64,000 bases of DNA from Microbacterium sp. 1.5R (lineage in GTDB: Bacteria > Actinomycetota > Actinomycetes > Actinomycetales > Microbacteriaceae), in the NCBI RefSeq assembly GCF_007667425.1, contig NZ_VDRC01000002.1, positions 397,072-461,071 on the forward strand, in the 5' to 3' direction. A program made the translations under genes and the position numbers. The notes beneath the pieces are model-generated. The model was given only the letters and a program-made list of their open reading frames with translations. It had not been told where the DNA came from and did not search any database. Of the stretch, positions 41,716-53,649 are shown piece after piece. Every line of letters starts with the position of its first letter. Within the stretch, counting starts at the first letter, position 1.

Positions 41716-44705
41716 GCGTCGGCGCAGGCCTGGTCCGACCGGACGTGACGACGGAGGATGCCGAGGCGATCGCCCGTGCCTGTTACGGCATCGAGGCCAC
41801 GGCGACCGAGCTCGGCAGCAACCAGGATCGCAACTTCGTGCTGCACGAGACCGATGGCGAACGCAGCGTGCTGCGGGTGGACAACCCCGCTTTCGGCGAC
41901 GAGGCGCGCGATGCCCAGCACGCTGCTCTCGACGCGTACCGCGCGGCGGGCGTGCGCGTCCCCGCCCTGCTCCCCGGGCTCGACGGCGAGCTCACCCAGC
42001 GCTGGCAGGGATTCGCCGTGCGACGCAGCGAGTATGCCGACGGGCAGTCCGTCGTCGATGCGGGTTACCTCGCGCCGGTGGTGCTCGCGGAGTTCGGCGC
42101 GCTCGCCGCGGCATCCGTCTCGGCGCTCGCCGACCTGCGGCACCCCGGACTCGATCGCGACCAGATGTGGGACATGCGGGTGGCGCACGACCAGGTCCGC
42201 GCGCTCGCCGCCGCGATCGACGACGACGACCTGCGGCGGCGGGTGCTGACGGCGGCGGACGAGGCGCAGGCCGCGCTCGGCGTCGTGGCATCCGACCTCC
42301 CGGTGCAGGCGATTCACGGCGACCTCACCGATGACAACGTCACCGGCGTCCGCGGCGCGGACTCGCGGCTGCATCCGCATGTCGTTCTCGACCTGGGCGA
42401 CCTCGGGCTCGGGTGGCGCGTCGCTGAGCTCGCGGTGTGCGCCTCGTCGATGCTGCACCACGAGCCGGAGCGCCCGCTGCGGGTGCTCGACACGATCGCC
42501 GCGTTCCACGAGCGTGTATCGCTGCAGCGCGCGGAAGCGCTCGCGGTGTGGCCGATGATCGTGCTGCGAGCGGCGTTGCTCGTCGCCAGTGGATGGCGGC
42601 AGCTCGCGATCGACGGCGCCAACGACTACGCGCGGGAGCGGATCGCGGGGGAGCAGGCGATCTTCGACGCGGCGACGGCGGTGCCGCTCCGCGAGGCGGT
42701 CGAGCACGTGTGCGATCGTGTCGGCATCCCTCCCTCCGGCTCGGTGCCCCCGTCGGCGCAGCCGCTCCTCCCCGACATCGCCGATGGCCTGGTCGTGATC
42801 GACGCGGGCGTGGAGTCACCCGAACTCGACGCCGGACGGTGGATGGATGCCGCGGCAGAATACCGACTCGTCGGCGAGGCGCACGCGCGGGGCGCCGCCG
42901 CCGCCGTGCTCCCGTACGGCGCGTTCCGCCTCACCCGCGCCGCCGTCGACTCCGTCGACCCCGCCGCTACCTGGCCGATCGAGACCGAGGTGCACCTCGC
43001 GCCGGGGCGGGAGTCGCGCGTGGTCGCACCCTGGGCGGGTGAGCTGCACTATGGAGACGGGGTCGTGCAGCTCGCCGCCGGCGCCGGCTGGATCCTGGAA
43101 CTGCGTGGTTCTGGACTGGGTGGCTCTGGACCGGGTGGTTCTGGACTGGGTGGTTCTGGACTGCCAGCCGACACCACCCTGCCAGCCGACGCCACAGCGC
43201 CAGCAGTGCGCGCCGGTGAGCAGATCGCGACGGTCGGGTCGGCCGACGGCGCCACCGTCCTCGTGATCGGACTGCGGCGAAGGGACGCGCCGCGGCTCGG
43301 GCACCCCGGCGACGGCGCGACGCTCGTCACGGCCGACCGCGCGCCCGCATGGCGGCGGCTCGCTGCGGATCCGGCCGGGCTGCTCGGCATCCCGTCGCAC
43401 GCCGAGCACGACGAGGCGGGGGAGGAGTCGCGTCGGCGTGAGCGCATCTTCGCCGAGGCGCAGGAGCGGTACTACGAGCATCCGCCGCAGATCGAGCGCG
43501 GCTGGCGCCATCATCTGATCGACACGACCGGCCGCACCTACGTCGACATGGTGAACAACGTCGCCGGACTCGGCCACGCGCATCCTCTCGTGGCGGAGGC
43601 CGCGAATCGTCAGCTGCGCACCCTCGCGACCAACTCGCGCTTCCTCTTCCGCGACCTCGCCGAGTACAGCGAGCGGCTCGTCGCCCTCATGCCCGAGGGC
43701 AGCGATCTCGACACGGTGCTGCTCGTCAACAGCGGCTCCGAAGCGGTCGATCTCGCCCTCCGCCTCGCGCAGGCGGCCACCGCGCGCCGAACGATCGTCG
43801 CCCTCCGCGAGGCGTACCACGGGTGGACCATGGCGAGCGATGCGGTCACCACCAGCGCCTACGACAATCCGTTCGCTCTCGAGACCCGCCCCGACTGGGT
43901 GCACGTCGCCGACGTACCCAACCGCTACCGCGGCACCTACCGCGGCGACGACACCGCTGAGCGCTACCTCGCCGACCTCGACGCCGATCTCGACAGGCTC
44001 GCCGCAGAGGGACGAGACGTCGCCGCCTTCCTCTGCGAATCGGTGCTCGGCAACGCTGGCGGCGTGCTGCTGCCCGACGGATACCTCGCCGGAGCCTATG
44101 AACGGGTACGCGCCAACGGCGGTCTCTGCATCGCGGACGAGGTGCAGGTCGGCTTCGGCCGCATGGGGTCGACGTTCTGGGGCTTCGAGCAGTCGGGGGT
44201 CGTGCCGGACATCGTCACGATCGCGAAGCCCATGGGCAACGGATTCCCGATCGGCGGCGTCATCACGTCGAAGCGGATTGCCGACGCGCTCAGCTCCCAG
44301 GGGCAGTTCTTCTCGTCCGCCGGCGGCAGCTCGCTGAGCTGCCGCGTGGGCATCGCCGTGCTCGACGCGATGGAGGCGGACGGGCTGCAGAGCAACGCCC
44401 TCCGGATCGGCGCGCGGATGGCCGCAGGGTTCGAGGAGCTCGCTCTGCGGCATCCGCTCATCGGCCCCGTGCACGGCGCCGGTCTCTATCTCGGCGTCGA
44501 GCTCGTGCGCGACAGGGAGTCGATGGAACCCGCGGATGCCGAGGCCGCGGCGATCTGCGAGCGGATGCGCGAGCTCGGCGTCATCGTGCTCACGACCTCG
44601 GAGCGCTCCAATGTGCTCAAGGTGAAACCGCCGCTCTGCCTGACCGCCGAGAGCGCCGACCATGTGCTCGCAGCGCTCGACCGGGTGCTCTCGGAAGGGT
44701 GGTGA
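41712..44705 (+). CDS. kinase (APH) - degenerate M23 - class III aminotransferase fusion
   Basis: A 997-residue, three-part protein. Residues ~1-330 are an aminoglycoside-phosphotransferase-type kinase (IHGDLTDDNV, VVLDLGDLGLG). Residues ~350-540 align to the M23/lipoyl-like middle domain of this family but lack the HxxxD, YGHL and HLHF zinc motifs and carry a GSG repeat, so it is not a peptidase. Residues ~560-997 are a PLP class III transaminase (NSGSEAVDLALRLA, DEVQVGFGRMG, PLP-Lys in IAKPMGNG), close to the AGXT2L/ETNPPL group. Human hydroxylysine kinase and phospholyases use these two folds, so a phosphorylate-then-eliminate route on a hydroxy-amine is likely. An APC permease follows. 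Confidence 0.88.
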   Translation: MSVGAGLVRPDVTTEDAEAIARACYGIEATATELGSNQDRNFVLHETDGERSVLRVDNPAFGDEARDAQHAALDAYRAAGVRVPALLPGLDGELTQRWQGFAVRRSEYADGQSVVDAGYLAPVVLAEFGALAAASVSALADLRHPGLDRDQMWDMRVAHDQVRALAAAIDDDDLRRRVLTAADEAQAALGVVASDLPVQAIHGDLTDDNVTGVRGADSRLHPHVVLDLGDLGLGWRVAELAVCASSMLHHEPERPLRVLDTIAAFHERVSLQRAEALAVWPMIVLRAALLVASGWRQLAIDGANDYARERIAGEQAIFDAATAVPLREAVEHVCDRVGIPPSGSVPPSAQPLLPDIADGLVVIDAGVESPELDAGRWMDAAAEYRLVGEAHARGAAAAVLPYGAFRLTRAAVDSVDPAATWPIETEVHLAPGRESRVVAPWAGELHYGDGVVQLAAGAGWILELRGSGLGGSGPGGSGLGGSGLPADTTLPADATAPAVRAGEQIATVGSADGATVLVIGLRRRDAPRLGHPGDGATLVTADRAPAWRRLAADPAGLLGIPSHAEHDEAGEESRRRERIFAEAQERYYEHPPQIERGWRHHLIDTTGRTYVDMVNNVAGLGHAHPLVAEAANRQLRTLATNSRFLFRDLAEYSERLVALMPEGSDLDTVLLVNSGSEAVDLALRLAQAATARRTIVALREAYHGWTMASDAVTTSAYDNPFALETRPDWVHVADVPNRYRGTYRGDDTAERYLADLDADLDRLAAEGRDVAAFLCESVLGNAGGVLLPDGYLAGAYERVRANGGLCIADEVQVGFGRMGSTFWGFEQSGVVPDIVTIAKPMGNGFPIGGVITSKRIADALSSQGQFFSSAGGSSLSCRVGIAVLDAMEADGLQSNALRIGARMAAGFEELALRHPLIGPVHGAGLYLGVELVRDRESMEPADAEAAAICERMRELGVIVLTTSERSNVLKVKPPLCLTAESADHVLAALDRVLSEGW
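43107..43166. repeat. 15-bp tandem repeat in the fusion's middle domain
   Basis: Four 15-bp units (GGTTCTGGACTGGGT and variants), coding GSGLG/GSGPG, placed where an M23 domain would carry its YGHL loop. Confidence 0.95.
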
Positions 44706-44745
44706 GCCGGGCCTTCGAATCCCGCCTTGGTTCGCCATGTTAAAT

Positions 44746-44767
44746 GCGTATTTCGAACGAGATTCGC
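44746..44767. promoter_or_regulatory. candidate operator upstream of the APC permease
   Basis: A 22-bp imperfect dyad (GCGTATTTCG...GAGATTCGC, 16 of 22 symmetric) in an AT-richer patch. A related half-site ACGAATATCTCG follows at about 44779. Regulator unknown. Confidence 0.35.
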
Positions 44768-44858
44768 TCTTCCGCTGACGAATATCTCGGGTACATACTG
44801 ATGCTCAGCGTCGGACGACCCGAAGTCCGGCCCATGCGCTGTTCCTGGAGGAGTACAC

Positions 44859-46286
44859 ATGGCCACGAAGACGAAGCCGCTCGCGCAGGGAGGCGGAACC
44901 CTCCGACGCAACCTCGGACTGTGGGCGATCGTCGGACTCGGGCTCGGCTACATGACGCCGACCGTCGTCTTCGACACCTTCGGCATGGTCGCCCGCGACA
45001 CGAACGACGTCGTCCCGGCCGCCTACCTCGTCGCCCTCATCGTCATGGTGTTCACCGCCATCAGCTACGGCAAGATCGCGAGCGCGATTCCGAGCGCCGG
45101 GTCCGCGTACACCTACGTGCGGGAGTCGATCCATCCGAACCTCGGTTTCATGGTCGGCTGGACCTCGTTGATCGACTACGTTCTCCTGCCGATGGTGAAC
45201 TGTCTCATCATCAAGAGCTATCTCGAGGCCATGTTCCCCGACGTCCCCGCGTGGATCTGGGTCGTGCTCTACTGCATCCTCGTCACCAGCATCATCTACA
45301 TGACCATGCGCGGCACGTCGAACCTCAACATGATCCTGCTCGTCTTCTCGATCATCGTCATGGTCGTGTTCGTGGTGCTCGTGGTCGCGCAGCTGATGCG
45401 CGGCGACGGCGCGGCGACGATCCTCTCGGTCGGCGCCTTCCTGCATGATGACGTGACCATGGGCGCGGTGCTGACCGGCGCGACCATCGTCTGCTTCTCG
45501 TTCATCGGCTTCGATGCCGTCACGATGTACGCCGAGGAGGCGAGGGATCCGAAGATCATGCCCAGGGCGATCCTCCTCACCGTGCTCATCGGCGGCGGGA
45601 TCTTCCTCGTGGCGTCGTACGTCTCGCAGCTGCGCTTCCCCGACTGGAACGAGTTCGCCCCCGGCGGTGACATGCAGTTCGTCGAGGACTCGACCCTGCC
45701 GATCATCGGCGACCTGGTCGGGGGCAATGTGTTCATGGCGGTGCTCACCGCGGCGGGCTTCTGCGCCACGCTCGCCTCGGGCCTCGCCTCGCACGCGTCG
45801 GTGTCGCGGATGCTGCTGGTGATGGGCCGCAACAACGTGCTGCCGCAGCGCGCCTTCGGCTACATCAACCCCCGCACCCACACGCCGACGTTCAACATCG
45901 TGCTCGTCGGAGCGATCTCGCTGCTCGCCATCCCGTTCACGCTCGAGCTGATCGCCGCGTGGATCAACTACGGCGCACTGATCGCGTTCACGTTCGTCAA
46001 CGTCTCGGTGATCGCCTGGTTCGCGATCCGCAAGGGCATGCGCCGCACGCCGCGCGACATCTTCTCGTACATCGTGATGCCGGGCATCGGCATGCTGCTG
46101 ACGGGTCTGCTGTGGGTGAATCTGCACCCCGACGCGCTGATCGGCGGTCTCACCTGGACGGTGCTCGGCCTCATCTACCTCGCGGTCATCACGAGGGGCT
46201 TCCGCAAGAAGGTCGTCGCCTTCGACGAGAACCAGGCGGTGACGGGCTACAACAAGGTCGTCAAGGTGCCGGTCGACGAGCGCTGA
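44859..46286 (+). CDS. APC-family amino acid/amine permease
   Basis: A 475-residue, twelve-helix permease of the amino acid-polyamine-organocation family. The helix-1 region is GLGLGYMTPTVVFDTFG, the AYTYVRESIHPNLGF segment follows, and FSFIGFDAVTMYAEEARDP is the APC consensus. Closest in feel to putrescine/ethanolamine importers (PuuP/EutP-like). ATG 44859 follows GGAGGAG. It lies 153 bp after the kinase-aminotransferase fusion, probably importing its substrate. Confidence 0.87.
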   Translation: MATKTKPLAQGGGTLRRNLGLWAIVGLGLGYMTPTVVFDTFGMVARDTNDVVPAAYLVALIVMVFTAISYGKIASAIPSAGSAYTYVRESIHPNLGFMVGWTSLIDYVLLPMVNCLIIKSYLEAMFPDVPAWIWVVLYCILVTSIIYMTMRGTSNLNMILLVFSIIVMVVFVVLVVAQLMRGDGAATILSVGAFLHDDVTMGAVLTGATIVCFSFIGFDAVTMYAEEARDPKIMPRAILLTVLIGGGIFLVASYVSQLRFPDWNEFAPGGDMQFVEDSTLPIIGDLVGGNVFMAVLTAAGFCATLASGLASHASVSRMLLVMGRNNVLPQRAFGYINPRTHTPTFNIVLVGAISLLAIPFTLELIAAWINYGALIAFTFVNVSVIAWFAIRKGMRRTPRDIFSYIVMPGIGMLLTGLLWVNLHPDALIGGLTWTVLGLIYLAVITRGFRKKVVAFDENQAVTGYNKVVKVPVDER

Positions 46287-46294
46287 GGCGTCCG

Positions 46295-46364
46295 CCGGTT
46301 TCGAATCGCTTGAATTGCAGCATTCCCCGGGTGGGAGCTGCCATTCAAGCGATTCGAAACCCGG
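46295..46364. terminator. 27-bp stem inverted repeat between permease and gdhA
   Basis: Left arm 46295-46321 and right arm 46337-46364 pair over 27 bp with one mismatch and one bulge (core TTTCGAATCGCTTGAAT), loop 15 nt. It sits between converging stops. No U-tract; very long for an ordinary terminator. Confidence 0.7.
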
Positions 46365-46370
46365 AAGGGA

Positions 46371-50478
<4,108 letters not shown>

Positions 50479-50485
50479 GCTCACG

Positions 50486-50491
50486 AGCGTA
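50486..50491 (-). promoter_or_regulatory. leaderless -10 box of ppc
   Basis: TACGCT on the minus strand, 7 nt, GTG at 50478. Confidence 0.5.
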
Positions 50492-50552
50492 GCCGGGTCG
50501 GGAGAGGTGCCCTGCACGCATGACGGCGCGCGACGTGAGAGAGTCGGTCCGA

Positions 50553-50591
50553 ACCGAGGATCAGCACCGAGGATGAGCACCGAGGAGCACG
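50553..50591. repeat. 13-bp triple repeat at the mazG start
   Basis: Three units ACCGAGGATCAGC, ACCGAGGATGAGC and ACCGAGGAGCACG. Each carries a GAGGA Shine-Dalgarno-like core; only the last has ideal spacing, to GTG 50594. Confidence 0.85.
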
Positions 50592-50593
50592 CC

Positions 50594-51277
50594 GTGGCCG
50601 AACAGCCCCAGACCGACCCGCTGCGAGCGGCAGCCGAGACGATGCGCGCGGTCAGGGAGCGCTGCGTGTGGTCGCAGCGCATCACGCATCGCGACCTCGT
50701 GCCGTACCTCATCGAGGAGTCGCACGAGGTGATCGAGGCGGTGGAGAGCGGTACCCGAGGCGACCTGCGTGAAGAGCTCGGCGACCTGCTGTGGCAGGTG
50801 CTGTTCCATGCCGCGATCGCCGCGCAGGACCCCGAGGATCCCTTCGACATCGACGACGTCGCCGAGACCCTCACCGAGAAGATGGTCAGGCGGCACCCGC
50901 ACGTCTTCGCGGGTGAGGTCGCGATGACGCCCGAAGAGGTGCTGGTGCACTGGAACGCGGCGAAGGCGGCTGAGAAGCGCACGAGGACCAGCGTGCTCGA
51001 CGGCGTGCCGCGGGGGATGCCGGCACTCGCCCTCGCGCAGAAGCTCGTCGGACGCGCGGCCGGAGTCGGCGCGGCCGGGGTCGGTGCGGCCGGAGTCGGC
51101 GCGGCCGGAGTCGCGACTGCTCCCGCGACCGCGCCGACGAGCGAGGCCGACCTCGGCGATGCCATGCTCGCCCTCGTCTCCCTCGCCCGCGAGCGGGGAT
51201 GGGACGCTGAGCGGGCACTGCGCGAGCGTCTGCGCGGCCTCGAGGACGAGGTGCGCGCCGCGGAGGCCGAGGGCTGA
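50594..51277 (+). CDS. mazG: MazG nucleotide pyrophosphohydrolase
   Basis: A 227-residue all-alpha NTP-PPase. Metal ligands are seen in EESHEVIEAVE and REELGDLLWQVLFHA (EExxE...ExxD). The usual WDxxQTH segment is CVWSQRITH. One MazG domain plus an Ala-rich C-terminal region with a 15-bp repeat (AAGVG x4). GTG 50594 has GAGGAG 6 nt upstream; an ATG at 50573 would add seven residues. In many actinobacteria mazG lies between mfd and eno; here both are displaced. Confidence 0.88.
   Translation: MAEQPQTDPLRAAAETMRAVRERCVWSQRITHRDLVPYLIEESHEVIEAVESGTRGDLREELGDLLWQVLFHAAIAAQDPEDPFDIDDVAETLTEKMVRRHPHVFAGEVAMTPEEVLVHWNAAKAAEKRTRTSVLDGVPRGMPALALAQKLVGRAAGVGAAGVGAAGVGAAGVATAPATAPTSEADLGDAMLALVSLARERGWDAERALRERLRGLEDEVRAAEAEG
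51056..51115. repeat. 15-bp tandem repeat in mazG
   Basis: Four 15-bp units (GCGGCCGGAGTCGGC), coding AAGVG, between two helices of MazG. Confidence 0.96.
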
Positions 51278-51283
51278 GGACCA

Positions 51284-51355
51284 CGGCATCCGTCCCCGAC
51301 CTGGGAGCGGCATCCGTCTCCGACCTGGGAGGGGCATCCGTCGCCGACCTGGGAA
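51284..51355. repeat. 24-bp tandem repeat, 3 copies, in the hisS leader
   Basis: Exact 24-bp period; each unit has GGCATCCGTC and GACCTGGGA. It ends 9 bp before the GTG of the synthetase gene, so the last GGGAAG may serve as or displace the ribosome site. Confidence 0.96.
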
Positions 51356-51364
51356 GATGGAGAC

Positions 51365-52663
51365 GTGGCTACTGTGAACCCGCCGCGCGGCATGCGCGAC
51401 ATCCTCCCCGCCGACAAGGCCCGCCGCGAGCGGGTCCTCTCCGTCATCCGCGACCGCTACCGCGCGCACGGCTTCGACGAGATCGAGACCCCTGCGCTCG
51501 AGGAGTACTCGCGCCTGCACGCCGGCATCGGCGGCGACAACGAGAAGCTCGCCTACAACGTGCTGCGACGGGGACTCGACCCTGAGGCGATCAGGGGCGC
51601 TGCCGACGATCAGGGGGCGCTCGCCGACCTCGGGCTCCGCTACGACCTCACCGTGCCGCTCGCGCGGTTCTACGCGAGCAACCGCGGGCAGCTGCCCGGT
51701 GTCTTCCGCGCGATCCAGATCGGTCCGGTCTGGCGCGCAGAGCGTCCGCAGAAGGGGCGCTACCGCCAGTTCGTGCAGTGCGACATCGACATCATCGGCG
51801 ACGACTCGTCGCGGGCCGAGGCCGAGCTGATGGTCGCCTCGCTCGACGCGGTCGACGCGCTGGGGCTCGAGGGCGCCACGGTGCGCATCAACGACCGCCG
51901 TGCGCTCGACTGGATGCTCGACAGCTTCGGCTTCACCGCTGAGGAGCGCCCGGGCGTGCTGATCACGATCGACAAGCTCGACAAGATCGGCACCGACGGT
52001 GTGGCGGCCGAGCTCCGCGAGCGGGGTGCTGCAGCATCCGCCGTCGACGCGTTCGAGGCGTTCCTGCAGCGGCCGCAGACCATGGAGTACAACCCGTTCG
52101 GTGAGAGGCAGATCCGCAAGGCGCTGCCCGAGGGGGCGCCGGACGAGATCGTCGCGCACCTCGTCGGCATCGGCGAGGCTGTGGCCGCGGGGCGAGCGAC
52201 GAGCGCTGCGCCCTCCGAGCTCGCGGACATCCCGCTCGTCTTCGACCCGTTCCTCGTGCGGGGCATGGGCTACTACACCGGCACGATCTTCGAACTGGCG
52301 CATCCCTCGGTCGGCTACTCGCTGGGCGGCGGAGGGCGCTACGACGGCATGATCGGTCGGTTCCTCGGACAGCAGGTCGCGGCGGTCGGCTTCTCGCTCG
52401 GATTCGAGAGGCTCGTCGATCTCGTCGCAGACGGGACGGATGCCGAGGAGCGCGCCGTGGTGCTGATCCATGACGCCGACGTGCCCGTCGGAGAGCTCGT
52501 GCGGCACAAGGCGGCGCTCGTCGCCTCCGGCGCCCGGGTGCGGCTCGAACGCCGCACGAAGAACGTCAAGGCGTTGCTGGAGCGCTCGGCCGCCGACGGC
52601 TACACGGCCTTCGCGACCGTGAGCGCCGGCGCCTCCGACCTGGAGCTCAAGCCTCTCTCCTGA
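51365..52663 (+). CDS. hisS: histidyl-tRNA synthetase
   Basis: Class II synthetase, 432 residues. The N-terminal PPRGMRDILP, motif 2 IQIGPVWRAERPQKGRYRQF, histidine-binding LVRGMGYYTGTIFE (HisA motif) and motif 3 GFSLGFERLVD are all present. The C-terminal anticodon domain is short but ends with the expected GASDLELKPLS-like tail. HisZ can look similar, but the HisA motif and anticodon domain favour a true synthetase. GTG start at 51365. Confidence 0.92.
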   Translation: MATVNPPRGMRDILPADKARRERVLSVIRDRYRAHGFDEIETPALEEYSRLHAGIGGDNEKLAYNVLRRGLDPEAIRGAADDQGALADLGLRYDLTVPLARFYASNRGQLPGVFRAIQIGPVWRAERPQKGRYRQFVQCDIDIIGDDSSRAEAELMVASLDAVDALGLEGATVRINDRRALDWMLDSFGFTAEERPGVLITIDKLDKIGTDGVAAELRERGAAASAVDAFEAFLQRPQTMEYNPFGERQIRKALPEGAPDEIVAHLVGIGEAVAAGRATSAAPSELADIPLVFDPFLVRGMGYYTGTIFELAHPSVGYSLGGGGRYDGMIGRFLGQQVAAVGFSLGFERLVDLVADGTDAEERAVVLIHDADVPVGELVRHKAALVASGARVRLERRTKNVKALLERSAADGYTAFATVSAGASDLELKPLS

Positions 52664-52812
52664 CGGCTACCCGTCGCTGGTCCGGTCGCACTCCGTGCCG
52701 TCGGGTTCTCGTCGCCGCGGCGCGTTCTGCGACTGGAGCGCGTTCGAAGCGTCGAGTGGGCCGTTCACGTCGCGTGCACGCTGTGTTCACGCCCGTCGGG
52801 TCGAATCGGCGC

Positions 52813-53649
52813 ATGAGTCGACCGTCCCTCGCCGCCAGAGCAGGAGTCGGCGCCGGGATCGGTGTCGCGGCCGTGGCGCTCGCCGCGGGCATCCGAGCCG
52901 TCCTGGCGCGCCAGGCGGCGGTCGCTCGCCGTCGGATCGGCAAGCCGCTGGGAGAGCAGTCGCTCGACGCCGATCGGGTGTGGCGGTCGCGATTGGACGG
53001 GGCGCCGCTCGAACTGCTCGTTCTGGGCGATTCGGTGGCAGCCGGCCTCGGCGCCCAGCGCCGCAAGGAGACTCTCGGCGGGCGCCTGGCGAAGGGCCTG
53101 GCGCGACGCCTGCACCGACCGGTGCGGTTGCGAACCGCCGCCGTCGTGGGGTCGGAATCGTCAGACCTCTCGGCGCAGCTCGACGGTCTGCCCGCCGATT
53201 ACGTGCCGCACGTCGCGGTGATCGTCGTCGGCGGCAACGACGTGACGCACCGGGTGCCCGTCTCGGTGTCGACGCGGCATCTGCGCGAGGCGATCGACGC
53301 CCTCCGACAGCGCGGCACCGAGGTCGTCGTCGGCACCTGTCCCGACCTGGGCGCGCTGCGCCCGGTGCCGCAGCCGCTGCGGCGTGTCGTGGCGGGTCTG
53401 TCGCGCCGTCTGGCCGAGGCGCAGAGCGAGATCTGCGTAGCGGCGGGCGCCACCCCCGTCGACCTGCGTCGCGCCGTCGGCCCGATGTTCCTCGAGGATC
53501 CGGACGCCATGTTCAGCCTCGACCGCTTCCACCCGAGCGCGCTCGGCTATCGTCGCACCGCCGACGCCCTGCTTCCCGCCGTGTCGGAGGCCGCGCGGGT
53601 CGCGCTGCGCACGGGGTCGCTGGAACGGCCCTCGGTCGAGCGCGGCTAA
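52813..53649 (+). CDS. SGNH/GDSL-type hydrolase, membrane-anchored
   Basis: A 278-residue esterase-fold protein. One N-terminal hydrophobic segment (residues ~9-32) anchors it. Block I is VLGDSVAAGLG (nucleophile Ser), block III GGNDVTHR, and block V DRFHPSALGY (Asp-His). Likely extracellular, acting on an ester or acetyl group in the envelope; substrate unknown. Its TAA overlaps the stop of the converging permease. Confidence 0.85.
   Translation: MSRPSLAARAGVGAGIGVAAVALAAGIRAVLARQAAVARRRIGKPLGEQSLDADRVWRSRLDGAPLELLVLGDSVAAGLGAQRRKETLGGRLAKGLARRLHRPVRLRTAAVVGSESSDLSAQLDGLPADYVPHVAVIVVGGNDVTHRVPVSVSTRHLREAIDALRQRGTEVVVGTCPDLGALRPVPQPLRRVVAGLSRRLAEAQSEICVAAGATPVDLRRAVGPMFLEDPDAMFSLDRFHPSALGYRRTADALLPAVSEAARVALRTGSLERPSVERG

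Noticed and set aside
50573-50593. ATG 50573 as the mazG start
   Set aside because: Its GAGG touches the ATG; GTG 50594 has GAGGAG at 6 nt. The difference is only seven residues, so this is a mild preference.
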